37,767 bases of DNA from Rikenellaceae bacterium (GTDB taxonomy: Bacteria > Bacteroidota > Bacteroidia > Bacteroidales > UBA932), in the NCBI GenBank assembly GCA_012800665.1, contig JAAZIW010000005.1, positions 1 through 37,767 of the forward strand, in the 5' to 3' direction. The notes under the pieces were generated by a model, which did not search any database, was not told the origin of the DNA, and saw only the letters and a list, made by a program, of their open reading frames with translations. The stretch's first letter is position 1. Every line of letters begins with the position of its first letter. Positions 8,439 to 17,596 of the stretch are shown one piece after another. Position numbers and translations under genes: made by a program.

Positions 8439-10619
8439 ATGAAACGCATGATTTTTATTGCGACCCTGCTGCTTGGTGTTTCGGCAGCAGCGCAGAGCGT
8501 TTTGTCTACTGACAACACTTCTTTGGTAATAGATGCCTCTCAGGGTAAGTCCCCGAAAATCCTTTATTACGGAGCCAAACTTTCGGATGCAGATATTTCT
8601 TCGCTTATTTCGTCCGGTTTCGCATCAAAAGATGCCTATCCGACACACAACAAAAATTCTGATAATTTGGAAGCGTTGAGCGTACGGATGCCCGATGGAA
8701 ATCTCTCTGCTGAGCTTAATGTTGTTTCTGTAGATACCAAAACCTGGGAAGGCGGTAAAATTCTCAGCGTTTTATGCAAAGACCCCGTTTATCCGCTGGA
8801 AGTGCGGCTGATTTATAAAAGCTATGATAATGAGGATGTTATAAGCACTTGGACAGAGATAATCAATGGCAATAAGAGAAAGAGCATAGTCCTTACCCGC
8901 TTCGATTCCGGAAGTCTACCGATTCGTCGGGGAGACGTGTGGGTGAACAGTTTCGGCGGCTCATGGGCATCCGAAGCCACTCTGACTTGCCAGCCTTTGG
9001 GGCCAGGAGTACGCTCCATTTATAATAAGGACGGCATACGCAACTCTCAAACATCGCATGCCGAAGTAATGATTTCGTTAGATGGCAAACCTCGCGAGCT
9101 CAGCGGTCGCGTAATCGGTGCAGCTCTTTGCTATTCAGGTAATTATGAGCTGCGTTTCGAGACCGGAAATGATAGCTGTCATCGCTTTTACGCAGGTATA
9201 GATCCCTCTAACTCCAATTATACCCTTGCAGGGGGCGAGTGTTTTGTCACTCCTGAACTTGCGCTGAGTTTTTCCACTGAAGGCCTCAGTGGGGTAAGCC
9301 GCAACTTTCATAAATGGGGCAGAAAATATAAGCTCGCCCATGGCGGAAAAGTGAATGATATTCTGCTTAACAGCTGGGAGGGAGTTTATTTTAATATTGA
9401 TGAGCCTGAAATGCATCAGATGATGAAGGATATAGCGGATATGGGAGGAGAATTGTTTGTGATGGATGACGGCTGGTTCGGAGATAAATATCCCCGCCTT
9501 AACGACCATACCTCTCTTGGCGATTGGGTTGTAGACCGCAATAAACTTCCCGGAGGAGTAGAAGGGCTTGTAGAGGGGGCGGCAAAGAACGGTATTAAGT
9601 TCGGAATATGGATAGAGCCCGAAATGACGAACAGCCGCAGCGAACTTTTCGAAGCTCATCCCGATTGGATAATAAATGCACCTGACCGGGAGCTTGTTTA
9701 CGGGCGTGGGGGCACCCAGCTGGTGCTGGACCTCAGCAATCCTCAAGTGCAGGATTTCGTATTCGGAGTCTTTGACGACATTATGAGCGCATGGCCGCAA
9801 ATCGCTTATATAAAGTGGGATGCAAATATGCATGTGCCTTCTCAGGGTTCGAAATACCTGAAAAACCAGGAGCATCTATATATAGAATATCACAGAGGCT
9901 TGGCAAAAGTACTCGACCGTATCCGCGCAAAATATCCGGATGTAGCAATCCAGGCCTGCGCAAGCGGGGGAGGCCGCGTGAATTACGGAATTCTCCCATG
10001 GTTTGATGAGTTCTGGACTTCGGACAATACCGATGCACTTCAGCGCGTATTCATACAATGGAATACCTCTTATTTCTTTCCTGCTGAGGCAATGGGTGCG
10101 CATATCGGCTCTTCGCCCAATCATACTACGGGGCGGGTGATACCGCTTAAATTCCGTATAGATGTTGCAATGAGCGGCCGTCTGGGCTTGGAACTCCAGC
10201 CCTCTGCAATGAGCGTGAAGGAAAAGGATATGTGCCGCAAGGCAATAGCAGACTATAAGATGGTGCGCGATGTGGTCCAGCTCGGAGATCTCTACCGCAT
10301 AGTTTCCCCCTATGATGATAAGGGCGTGTCCACTAAATTATATGCCGCCCCCGATAAGGAGCGTGCCGTATATTTTTGGTACAAGACCGAATATTTCCGT
10401 GGTGATTATGCTCCCGTGGCGCTTCTCGCCGGTTTGGACCCCGAAAAGAATTATAGGATTCGCGAGCTCAACTTGGTTGGCCGCTCCCTGCCTTTCGATG
10501 GCAAGGTGTTCAGCGGCAAGTTCTTGATGGAGACCGGATTGAATATTCCGGATAGGAACTATGGAGGCGGCACACACCGCGATTTCGCTTCACACGTGCT
10601 CTATCTTGTAGCGGAGTAG
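8439..10619 (+). CDS. Alpha-galactosidase, GH36 family, with signal peptide
   Basis: 726 aa; MKRMIFIATLLLGVSAAAQS signal; DDGWFGDK, DWVVDRNKLPGG, FGIWIEPEMTN, YIKWDAN, CASGGGR motifs of GH36. Confidence 0.93.
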   Translation: MKRMIFIATLLLGVSAAAQSVLSTDNTSLVIDASQGKSPKILYYGAKLSDADISSLISSGFASKDAYPTHNKNSDNLEALSVRMPDGNLSAELNVVSVDTKTWEGGKILSVLCKDPVYPLEVRLIYKSYDNEDVISTWTEIINGNKRKSIVLTRFDSGSLPIRRGDVWVNSFGGSWASEATLTCQPLGPGVRSIYNKDGIRNSQTSHAEVMISLDGKPRELSGRVIGAALCYSGNYELRFETGNDSCHRFYAGIDPSNSNYTLAGGECFVTPELALSFSTEGLSGVSRNFHKWGRKYKLAHGGKVNDILLNSWEGVYFNIDEPEMHQMMKDIADMGGELFVMDDGWFGDKYPRLNDHTSLGDWVVDRNKLPGGVEGLVEGAAKNGIKFGIWIEPEMTNSRSELFEAHPDWIINAPDRELVYGRGGTQLVLDLSNPQVQDFVFGVFDDIMSAWPQIAYIKWDANMHVPSQGSKYLKNQEHLYIEYHRGLAKVLDRIRAKYPDVAIQACASGGGRVNYGILPWFDEFWTSDNTDALQRVFIQWNTSYFFPAEAMGAHIGSSPNHTTGRVIPLKFRIDVAMSGRLGLELQPSAMSVKEKDMCRKAIADYKMVRDVVQLGDLYRIVSPYDDKGVSTKLYAAPDKERAVYFWYKTEYFRGDYAPVALLAGLDPEKNYRIRELNLVGRSLPFDGKVFSGKFLMETGLNIPDRNYGGGTHRDFASHVLYLVAE

Positions 10620-10661
10620 TGTTAGTATAGGCGACGGAGTTTACGATTCCGCGCTGTCCTG

Positions 10662-11171
10662 CTACCCTCCTCTCCCGTCCTGCCGTCCTTCTATCCCTCC
10701 ATGCCAAAAGCGCTCGGTAATATCTATTGCCGAGCCTTTTCCTTTTCCGCGCTCGAGGAGGTACATTCGCTGATTGGTGGTCGGCTTGTTAAGAGGGCCT
10801 AACTCGGCTTTGTAGGGACCTGTTTTTACATAATCGAAATAGTCCCATACGCGCTCGTCAGTGTGGTGGAGACCCGAATACAGTGCGACCTCGATTGATG
10901 GATATTTCTTGTTGATATGTTTTACAAGCTTCAGCAAAGCATCCACATCTTTTCCCTCTCCCAAGAAAAGGAAGCAATTCACCCCGAAGTTGTCGCCAAA
11001 CAAGGCATCTATCTTGGCAGGGGTAAGTTCTTCGCCCAAGTCATCCCGTAAATGGGGGGAGTGGCAATCCTCGCAATGACCCTGGCAGTTGGTGATTTCC
11101 ACAGCCAGGGTAACTTTATCGGGGATTTCTTCGAGAACCACCGTAGCAGTCTCTGGAAGATATTTTATCAC
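10662..11171 (-). CDS. nrdG: Anaerobic ribonucleoside-triphosphate reductase activating protein
   Basis: 169 aa radical-SAM-like protein with CQGHCEDCHSPHL; immediately downstream of nrdD. Confidence 0.85.
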   Translation of the reverse strand: MIKYLPETATVVLEEIPDKVTLAVEITNCQGHCEDCHSPHLRDDLGEELTPAKIDALFGDNFGVNCFLFLGEGKDVDALLKLVKHINKKYPSIEVALYSGLHHTDERVWDYFDYVKTGPYKAELGPLNKPTTNQRMYLLERGKGKGSAIDITERFWHGGIEGRQDGRGG

Positions 11172-11174
11172 GGT

Positions 11175-13385
11175 TTATGCCTGCAGTTTGGCGTTTTGCG
11201 GTTTTTTATCATAGAAACGATGAATGGCTTCGTCCTGGCGGATTTCCGCGAATGAAGATATACGCTTCAGATAGCCGATTACACGTGTAAGATGGTCTAT
11301 ATTCCTGCTGTCGCATTTCGGGCAGATATTGAGAGTGTCCTTGCTGATGTACCCGCATTGATTGCAAATCGTATTGCGGCAGTTGAAAGTGAAATAGTTG
11401 GTCCCGTAATGGGCTGCCACATTGAGCAGCTGCCTGTATTGCTCTTTGGTGAGATGTTCCTGAATGTTCATGTGCAGGGCGCTGCCCCCATCCAAATACT
11501 TAACATAGTCTTCGCCATGCAGTTTGAACTTGTCTATCATGCTGAGCGAGGTGTCCTCGGGATTATAAAAGTAGCTGCTGTACAAAACATGATGGGGCGA
11601 CACATAGTAACCATCCTTTTGATCCCATTTATAGTTCTTGCCGGCAAGGTTTTCCGCAGGCACGAACTCGGTATTGAACATGGTTTCCTTGGTCTTGTCT
11701 TTGCGGTTGCAGATATTAATGGTTTCGAGCAGCATATTCACAAACTCGTTGTAGTCGGGGTTTGGTGAAACCTTGAGGCCTAAAAATTCTGCAGCTTCCG
11801 TCATTCCGTTTATGCCTACAGTCAGGTATTGACGCCTCATATCTATGAAGCCGGCATTGTAAACATCCAGCATGTCCGCTTTTAGAAAATCCTTAATGAT
11901 TTCATTGAAGGCTGTCTGGTATTTGTGCACCCGCTCGGTTTGTATGGTTACCGCCTCGCGGATGTAATTGTAGAGTTCCTCCTTGTGATATACTTCGGGA
12001 CTGATGGGTACGCCCATTTTAATATCAATACCCATTTTTTCGCGGAAATACTTGCGTGCGGCATCCTGAATAAGCCTGTTCAGGTTTATTGTCATTACGC
12101 TTTTGCTGCCGGTGGATACCGAAGCGGTGCCCATGGAGTATTGGTGCGTGGTATGATTATGGTCCTCGTCAATCTCCTCGAGGTCATTAAGGGAATTGCG
12201 CAGACGGCAGCAGCTGGAAAGGCTGTCGGGGCTGTTGCTTATGTAGCAGAAGAAACTATGGCCTTTACTCCACATTTCAGCCGTAAAGTCGGCGTATTCT
12301 TTATCCGCATAGTCGTTGCCTCCATCGGTGAGAAGCGCCATTGTTTCCACAGGGAAAGTAAGGACGTAGCGGTTGCGCTCTTCATTGAACCAGCGCATGA
12401 AGTGTTTTTGCAGCCAGGAAAGGGTTTCCCATTGGGGAGCAGTGCCGTCGGGGAAGCGGAAGTCGGAAAAAACTCCTTCAAAATAGGGTTTGTCGAAGTA
12501 GCTTATATTCCAGAAGACTGTTTGGTAGCCGCGGTTTCCTGCAGGCATATTCATGGAGTGCACCACCTGCTGGAAGCAGTTGTCGATTACTTTTGTGAGA
12601 GTGCGTGCCTTGCGGTTGTTTTCCACCACCTCATCAAGACGGGATAGATAGTCATCGCCATAGTCTCTGCGTATGAAGTAGTCCATATACATCAGGAACT
12701 CCGGAGTGGCCACGGCACCCATGAATTGGCTGGATATGCTGTACACCAAATTGATGAATTCTCCGCAGAAGCTCTTGAGGTCGGTGGGGGCGATGGATAC
12801 GCCGCCAAGTTCAGTAAGACCGCTCACGAGGAAGGGATACATGGTGATGGCTACACAATATGGATAGCCAGGCGTACCGCTTTCATCGTGCTTGTAAAGG
12901 ACATGGCTTTCCAAGTCTTTTATATATTGGGATGCAAGATCCTTTCCATACATAGACCGGATTTTGTCCTGCATAATGTAGCGGTTCTGCTTTATATTGT
13001 TCTCCTTATATAATTCCTGGCCGAGAGTTACGATGTTTTTGCGCGTAACATTGGCGTTTGCATCAAACTTGCTGCCGGTGGCGGCATTTGAGGCTTTGAT
13101 ATAATCCTGTATAAAGTCTCTTTTTTTGCGGATGTCCTTGCCGGCATCGAATTTTTGGATATATTCGAGTGCGGCTGTTTTGTTTATGCTCATGAGAGAT
13201 TCCACCACTTGACGGCGAATCTCCTGACTGGACATTTTGTCATAGATGTAGAGGTTGTCGGTTATAGACACAAGCACTTCTTCGGGGCATACCTGTCCTG
13301 TGGACTCATAGGTCTGGCGTATTCCTCTTTTTAACTTTTCGAGATCGAACTCCTCAATGGTTCTGTTGGTTTTTCTAACATCCAT
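11175..13385 (-). CDS. nrdD: Anaerobic ribonucleoside triphosphate reductase
   Basis: 736 aa; N-terminal ATP-cone, C-terminal CxxC pairs (CNQCGYISKDTLNICPKC) and RVIGYLKRISSF glycyl-radical-type tail. Confidence 0.92.
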   Translation of the reverse strand: MDVRKTNRTIEEFDLEKLKRGIRQTYESTGQVCPEEVLVSITDNLYIYDKMSSQEIRRQVVESLMSINKTAALEYIQKFDAGKDIRKKRDFIQDYIKASNAATGSKFDANANVTRKNIVTLGQELYKENNIKQNRYIMQDKIRSMYGKDLASQYIKDLESHVLYKHDESGTPGYPYCVAITMYPFLVSGLTELGGVSIAPTDLKSFCGEFINLVYSISSQFMGAVATPEFLMYMDYFIRRDYGDDYLSRLDEVVENNRKARTLTKVIDNCFQQVVHSMNMPAGNRGYQTVFWNISYFDKPYFEGVFSDFRFPDGTAPQWETLSWLQKHFMRWFNEERNRYVLTFPVETMALLTDGGNDYADKEYADFTAEMWSKGHSFFCYISNSPDSLSSCCRLRNSLNDLEEIDEDHNHTTHQYSMGTASVSTGSKSVMTINLNRLIQDAARKYFREKMGIDIKMGVPISPEVYHKEELYNYIREAVTIQTERVHKYQTAFNEIIKDFLKADMLDVYNAGFIDMRRQYLTVGINGMTEAAEFLGLKVSPNPDYNEFVNMLLETINICNRKDKTKETMFNTEFVPAENLAGKNYKWDQKDGYYVSPHHVLYSSYFYNPEDTSLSMIDKFKLHGEDYVKYLDGGSALHMNIQEHLTKEQYRQLLNVAAHYGTNYFTFNCRNTICNQCGYISKDTLNICPKCDSRNIDHLTRVIGYLKRISSFAEIRQDEAIHRFYDKKPQNAKLQA

Positions 13386-13437
13386 ATTATCAAGAACTTA
13401 CAATGTTTTGAATTAGTTTAGGCAAGGAATTGGGGGT

Positions 13438-13467
13438 AAAAAATTTCAGACTGTCGGGGACAATCTG
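13438..13467 (-). terminator. Putative attenuator/terminator hairpin in the nrdD leader
   Basis: Minus strand CAGATTGTC-CCC-GACAGTCTG followed by AAA and TTTTTT, 53 nt upstream of nrdD. Confidence 0.4.
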
Positions 13468-13506
13468 TCTTACTTCCGTCTAGCTTTAGTTTAATTCCTT
13501 CGCAGA

Positions 13507-13514
13507 CAAAGTTA
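13507..13514 (-). promoter_or_regulatory. Candidate -7 box (TAACTTTG) for nrdD
   Basis: CAAAGTTA on + strand; TAnnTTTG match; -33 not clear. Confidence 0.35.
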
Positions 13515-13664
13515 ACCAATAGCTTATTAAATGTCCACCCTAAAATTGAAAAGTTATGAACACGAAACTAACAACATAGTTGCCTGTCTCGGCAGGACTG
13601 CCGTCCGCTCTTCCAATACCCGTCCCGGGGTTGACAGGCTACCTACATCCGCAATCTGCGAATC

Positions 13665-13779
13665 CGAGCGTAAAATGTAAAGTGCTGAAAATCAGGCAGA
13701 TCATTAAACAAGACCAAGCAAATTTCATACTCTTCTTTAAGGATTTCGATGATAACCAGCGAGTTACATTTTACGCTCG
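13665..13779. repeat. 16-bp perfect inverted repeat CGAGCGTAAAATGTAA / TTACATTTTACGCTCG separated by 83 bp
   Basis: Arms at 13665-13680 and 13764-13779; a further partial copy (ATTTTACGCTC) near 13847-13857. Confidence 0.85.
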
Positions 13780-13878
13780 CTTTGCGGCTGTGCCACACAT
13801 CCGCAGTTGACATTATATATTCGCCTTTTTCTGTACTATCTGTTATATTTTACGCTCCGAGCCGAGCAGGCCTTAGGC

Positions 13879-13920
13879 AAAAAGAATGACCGGTCAGTCT
13901 TGGACTAATCGGTCATACTC
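13879..13920 (-). terminator. Rho-independent terminator of the rpsF-rpsR-rplI operon
   Basis: Minus strand ATGACCG...CGGTCAT stem (13886-13892/13910-13916) followed by TCTTTTTG, just 3' of rplI. Confidence 0.8.
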
Positions 13921-13942
13921 TTTAAATATTTATAAAGGAAAT

Positions 13943-14479
13943 TTATTCGGCTGCTTCTACATTTTCGGTTTCAGCTGCGGCTTCTGCCTTTTCTTCAGCT
14001 GCGGTTTCAGCTTTGGCATCAGCTTTTTTGCCTTCCGCCTTTTCCGCATCCACCAATATCTTCACATCGGCAACGACTGCTTTGTAAACCTTTACAGTGC
14101 CTTCGAATTCGCCGGCTTCCTTGATTTCGGGAACGCTGATAGTCTTCTTGTCCACATTGATGCCGAGAGCAGCAAGAGCATCAGCCACCATAGCGGCCGT
14201 AACGGCTCCATAGAGCTTTCCGCTTTCGGATACCTTAACGGTGAGTTTAACGGGCAGGGACTCAATCTGCTTCTTAACGGCCTCTGCATCGGCAACAATC
14301 TTGGCCTCCTTGTGTGCGCGCTGACGGATTGTCTCCTCATACTGCTTGAGAGCGCCTTTTGTAGCTACGGATGCAAAGCCCTGAGGCACAAGGTAATTGA
14401 GTGCATATCCGCTCTTAACTTCTACGACCTCCCCGGCCTCGCCGAGATTCTGTACGTCTTTTTTAAGGATGATTTTCAT
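13943..14479 (-). CDS. rplI: 50S ribosomal protein L9
   Basis: MKIILKKDVQNLGEAGEVVEVKSGYALNYLVPQGFA; Ala/Glu-rich C-terminal extension. Confidence 0.97.
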   Translation of the reverse strand: MKIILKKDVQNLGEAGEVVEVKSGYALNYLVPQGFASVATKGALKQYEETIRQRAHKEAKIVADAEAVKKQIESLPVKLTVKVSESGKLYGAVTAAMVADALAALGINVDKKTISVPEIKEAGEFEGTVKVYKAVVADVKILVDAEKAEGKKADAKAETAAEEKAEAAAETENVEAAE

Positions 14480-14488
14480 GGCCGCAGA

Positions 14489-14761
14489 TTATTTAAGAAG
14501 GTCAGTTACATAAGGAAGAAGAGCGAGGCTGCGGGCGCGCTTGATGGCGGTGGCAACCTTACGCTGGAACTTAAGAGAGGTTCCTGTTATCCTTCTGGGG
14601 AGAATTTTTCCCTGTTCGTTGAGGAACTTCTTGAGGAATTCAGGGTCTTTATAGTCTACATACTTTATACCGGCCTTTTTAAAGCGGCAGTATTTCTTTT
14701 TGTTGACCACCAAGGTAGGCGGATTCAGATAGCGAACTTCGCTTTTTTTACCGTTTGCCAT
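14489..14761 (-). CDS. rpsR: 30S ribosomal protein S18
   Basis: 90 aa; [63 protein letters not shown]. Confidence 0.97.
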   Translation of the reverse strand: MANGKKSEVRYLNPPTLVVNKKKYCRFKKAGIKYVDYKDPEFLKKFLNEQGKILPRRITGTSLKFQRKVATAIKRARSLALLPYVTDLLK

Positions 14762-14764
14762 AAT

Positions 14765-15208
14765 TTAATCCTCCTTGTTATCCTCTATAGGTTCAACATC
14801 ATACTCGTCCGGAAGCTCTACATCATCATCATCAAGATCTTCTTTTACCTTTTTGCTTACAGGAGCCGCCTTTGGCTTTGACCGCATTTCGCGGCGGCGC
14901 TCGGCATAGGCAATGGCATCTTTGTCAAGAGCTACAGTGAGGAAGCGGATAATGCGCTCGTCGCGCTTATATTGTACTTCCAAAGTGTTTACGAAATCGG
15001 GCTCGGCCTTGAATTCGATGAGGTAATAGAACCCTGAGGTTTTGTGTTGGATTGGATACGCGAGCTGCTTCAGCCCCCAATCCTCTTCGTGCACTATCTC
15101 GCCGCCATTCGAGCGGATGAGTTCAGTGTACTTTTGAACCGCTTCCTTCATCTGCGCATCAGACAAAACGGGAGTTGCAATGAAAACGGTTTCGTACTGT
15201 TTTAACAT
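14765..15208 (-). CDS. rpsF: 30S ribosomal protein S6
   Basis: 147 aa; MLKQYETVFIATPVLSDAQMKEAVQKY, acidic C-terminal extension. Confidence 0.96.
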   Translation of the reverse strand: MLKQYETVFIATPVLSDAQMKEAVQKYTELIRSNGGEIVHEEDWGLKQLAYPIQHKTSGFYYLIEFKAEPDFVNTLEVQYKRDERIIRFLTVALDKDAIAYAERRREMRSKPKAAPVSKKVKEDLDDDDVELPDEYDVEPIEDNKED

Positions 15209-15235
15209 ACTGATAATTAATTAATTGATAATAAA

Positions 15236-15264
15236 CAGCCCGTTAGGGCTTTACTAAAGGGCTG
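15236..15264 (-). promoter_or_regulatory. Structured 5' leader of rpsF (possible autoregulatory element)
   Basis: Minus strand CAGCCC...GGGCTG outer stem with alternative GCCC-TAAC-GGGC hairpin, between the -7 box and the ATG. Confidence 0.45.
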
Positions 15265-15296
15265 CAAATGTACTTTATTTTTCGCTTTTCTGCAAA
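15265..15296 (-). promoter_or_regulatory. Bacteroidetes sigma-type promoter for rpsF operon
   Basis: Minus strand TTTG (15296-15293) - 20 nt - TACATTTG (15272-15265). Confidence 0.7.
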
Positions 15297-16996
15297 TTTT
15301 CTTTGCTTTTTTCTTTTTCGTCCTTGTATTTAAAGCGCCGAATCTTATGCGTAGCGGTCTTATCGAAGGGCTCTTTCATGGCTTCAACATCAGCTATATT
15401 CGAGTTTTTGCCTACAAGGGAATTCACCTTATCCATTATATTCTTGCGGAGAGAAGCGAGATCGGCATAGAACTGCTCTTCGCCTGCCAGGTCCCAGTTG
15501 AGAACATTCTCATCAAATTTCACCTTGGCTACGAGCCTGCCGTTCTTTTCGGTCACCAACGACTCTTCCACTCCTTCCATGCCGTTAATCAGAGTCTCTA
15601 TCTCTTCGGGATAAATATTCTCGCCCGAAGGGCCTATGATGGTGCTGCCGTATCTGCCGCGCAGGAAAAAGTAACCATCCTTATCGCATGTGGCAATATC
15701 TCCGGTATGGAACCAACCATCATCATCTATCACGCTTTGGGTGCGCTCAGGGTCTTTATAATAGCCCAGCATCACATTATCCCCCCTGCATATTACCTCT
15801 CCCTCGCCGGTCTCAGGGTCGGGATTGGCTATTTTTACTTCCACCTTATAAGCGGGTATACCTACGCTGCCTACACGGGTTCGCCCGACCAATGCGTTGC
15901 TGACCAAGGGGGCGCATTCTGTGAGTCCGTATCCTATTGCGTAGGGGAAACCTGCTCTTTTCAGGAAAGTTTCCACTTCCGGGTCCAATTTGCTGCCGCC
16001 TATGCCGAAAAAGGTCAGACATCCGCCGAAGCTCCGGTACAGACGCCTTCCAACCAGATAATAGAGCAGCCATGGAATATTCTTTTTCATCCAACGGAGG
16101 GTGCGGCTTTTGCGCAAGGTGGGAACTATGCTTTTGCGGTATATCTTTTCTATTATAAGAGGCACGACACATATTACGGTAGGCCTTACCTCTTTCATGG
16201 CCCCTAAGAGTATGCTTGGGGTGGGGGGTTTTTGAATATAGTGAACGCTTGCGCCCACATATATGGGATAGAGGCAGCCGAGGGCCATTTCATAGGTATG
16301 AGCCATCGGCAGGATGGACATAAAACGGTCTTTTCTGGTGCATCTCTGCGCTTTATGTGCCGCCATTATATTGTGACAGAGATTGCGATGGCTCAGCATT
16401 ACGCCTTTTGCATTGCCGGTGGTGCCGGAGGTGTAAATGATTGCGGCCAGCGAGTCGGCATTGGGGAATTTGGTCCAGCCATCGCATTGGAAGGCCTCCT
16501 TGTCTTTTTTAATGAAAGAGAAGTCTTCGATGTCAATCACCAATGTGAGTTTTTCCAAACATTCTTCCGATACCTTCGGCAGCAGTCTTTTGGATACATA
16601 GAGCACCTTCGTTTCGGAATGGCGAAGAATATTGGTAATCTCGTTTGTAGAGGAGTCGGGCAGAATGGGGATGGCCACGCGGCCGAATGCGGTAGCGGTG
16701 AAAAAGGCCAGGGTCCAATTCGGCATATTCTGCGAAAGAATCGCTACGCGGTCACCCGCACTGATTCCGAAGCGCGAAAGTCTTTGGCTTTGAAGGTCGC
16801 AGGTATCTTTGAAAGAAGTATAGGTATAAGATTGGCCGCCTTCTATGAATTTGCTGAAGGGCCGCTTCCCGAATCGCTCGGAGCTGGTTTCCAAGAGTTT
16901 TCTAAGCGTTTGGGGATAGTGGTCGCCGCGAATAAGTCTGACCGGGTTGCAGCGGACAAAAATATTTCTTATTCTGTATGGATGACGTTTGCTCAT
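15275..16996 (-). CDS. AMP-dependent synthetase/ligase (long-chain acyl-CoA synthetase-like)
   Basis: 573 aa; AAIIYTSGTTGNAKGVMLSHRN, GYGLTECAPLVS, GWFHTGDIA. Confidence 0.9.
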   Translation of the reverse strand: MSKRHPYRIRNIFVRCNPVRLIRGDHYPQTLRKLLETSSERFGKRPFSKFIEGGQSYTYTSFKDTCDLQSQRLSRFGISAGDRVAILSQNMPNWTLAFFTATAFGRVAIPILPDSSTNEITNILRHSETKVLYVSKRLLPKVSEECLEKLTLVIDIEDFSFIKKDKEAFQCDGWTKFPNADSLAAIIYTSGTTGNAKGVMLSHRNLCHNIMAAHKAQRCTRKDRFMSILPMAHTYEMALGCLYPIYVGASVHYIQKPPTPSILLGAMKEVRPTVICVVPLIIEKIYRKSIVPTLRKSRTLRWMKKNIPWLLYYLVGRRLYRSFGGCLTFFGIGGSKLDPEVETFLKRAGFPYAIGYGLTECAPLVSNALVGRTRVGSVGIPAYKVEVKIANPDPETGEGEVICRGDNVMLGYYKDPERTQSVIDDDGWFHTGDIATCDKDGYFFLRGRYGSTIIGPSGENIYPEEIETLINGMEGVEESLVTEKNGRLVAKVKFDENVLNWDLAGEEQFYADLASLRKNIMDKVNSLVGKNSNIADVEAMKEPFDKTATHKIRRFKYKDEKEKSKENLQKSEK

Positions 16997-17011
16997 TATT
17001 CGGTTCAGATT

Positions 17012-17596
17012 TTAATGGGTTATATAATTTTCGGGATGTTTCCCTTTTAGATTAAGTTCTTCGTAATATTGTTGAAGGCGTTTGAGGTCGGACTTATGGT
17101 CTCCTGTAAGAGGGAATTTTTTTCCGCACGAAATGCGCTTTGTGCCCCAGTCGATATAGCCTGCATAGAGAGGTATTCCTGCTTCGTGTGCAATTACCAA
17201 TGCGCCTGTTTTCCAACGCTTTATCGGTTTACGGGTGCCTTCAGGCGCAACGGCTAATTTAAAGAAATCGACTTGCTCCATTTCGCTGATGATACTCTTT
17301 ACTAAATTACCGGCATTGGAGCGGTCCACAGGGATGCATCCCCAAGCTCTGAGTATGGATCCCAAGGGCCAGAAAAAGAGTTCTTTCTTTATCATCACCC
17401 GACCGACTTCGCCGAAGGAGGAATAAAACAGGTATGCAACAATAAAATCGGCCATGCTGGTATGCGGAACCCCAAGCATAACACATTTTGGCTCAGGGGG
17501 AGGTCCGCTTACCGATGTCCAGCCGAGTTTTCTCAAACACCATCCGCAAAAACGGCTCCAGCGCTTACTGTAATGGGTTTTTTTATAGGTTGACAT
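17012..17596 (-). CDS. 1-acylglycerol-3-phosphate acyltransferase-like protein
   Basis: ORF trimmed to internal start MSTYKKTHYSKRW; VPHTSMADF, VAPEGTRKP motifs. Confidence 0.75.
   Translation of the reverse strand: MSTYKKTHYSKRWSRFCGWCLRKLGWTSVSGPPPEPKCVMLGVPHTSMADFIVAYLFYSSFGEVGRVMIKKELFFWPLGSILRAWGCIPVDRSNAGNLVKSIISEMEQVDFFKLAVAPEGTRKPIKRWKTGALVIAHEAGIPLYAGYIDWGTKRISCGKKFPLTGDHKSDLKRLQQYYEELNLKGKHPENYITH

Noticed and set aside
13643-13732. Signal-peptide-like mini-ORF on the - strand (MKFAWSCLMICLIFSTLHFTLGFADCGCR)
   Set aside because: About 29 codons crossing one repeat arm; looks interesting but no homology or translation signal to support it
13580-13810. 76-aa + strand ORF in the rplI-nrdD gap
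   Set aside because: Spans the inverted repeat; no start context or protein signature, better explained as non-coding
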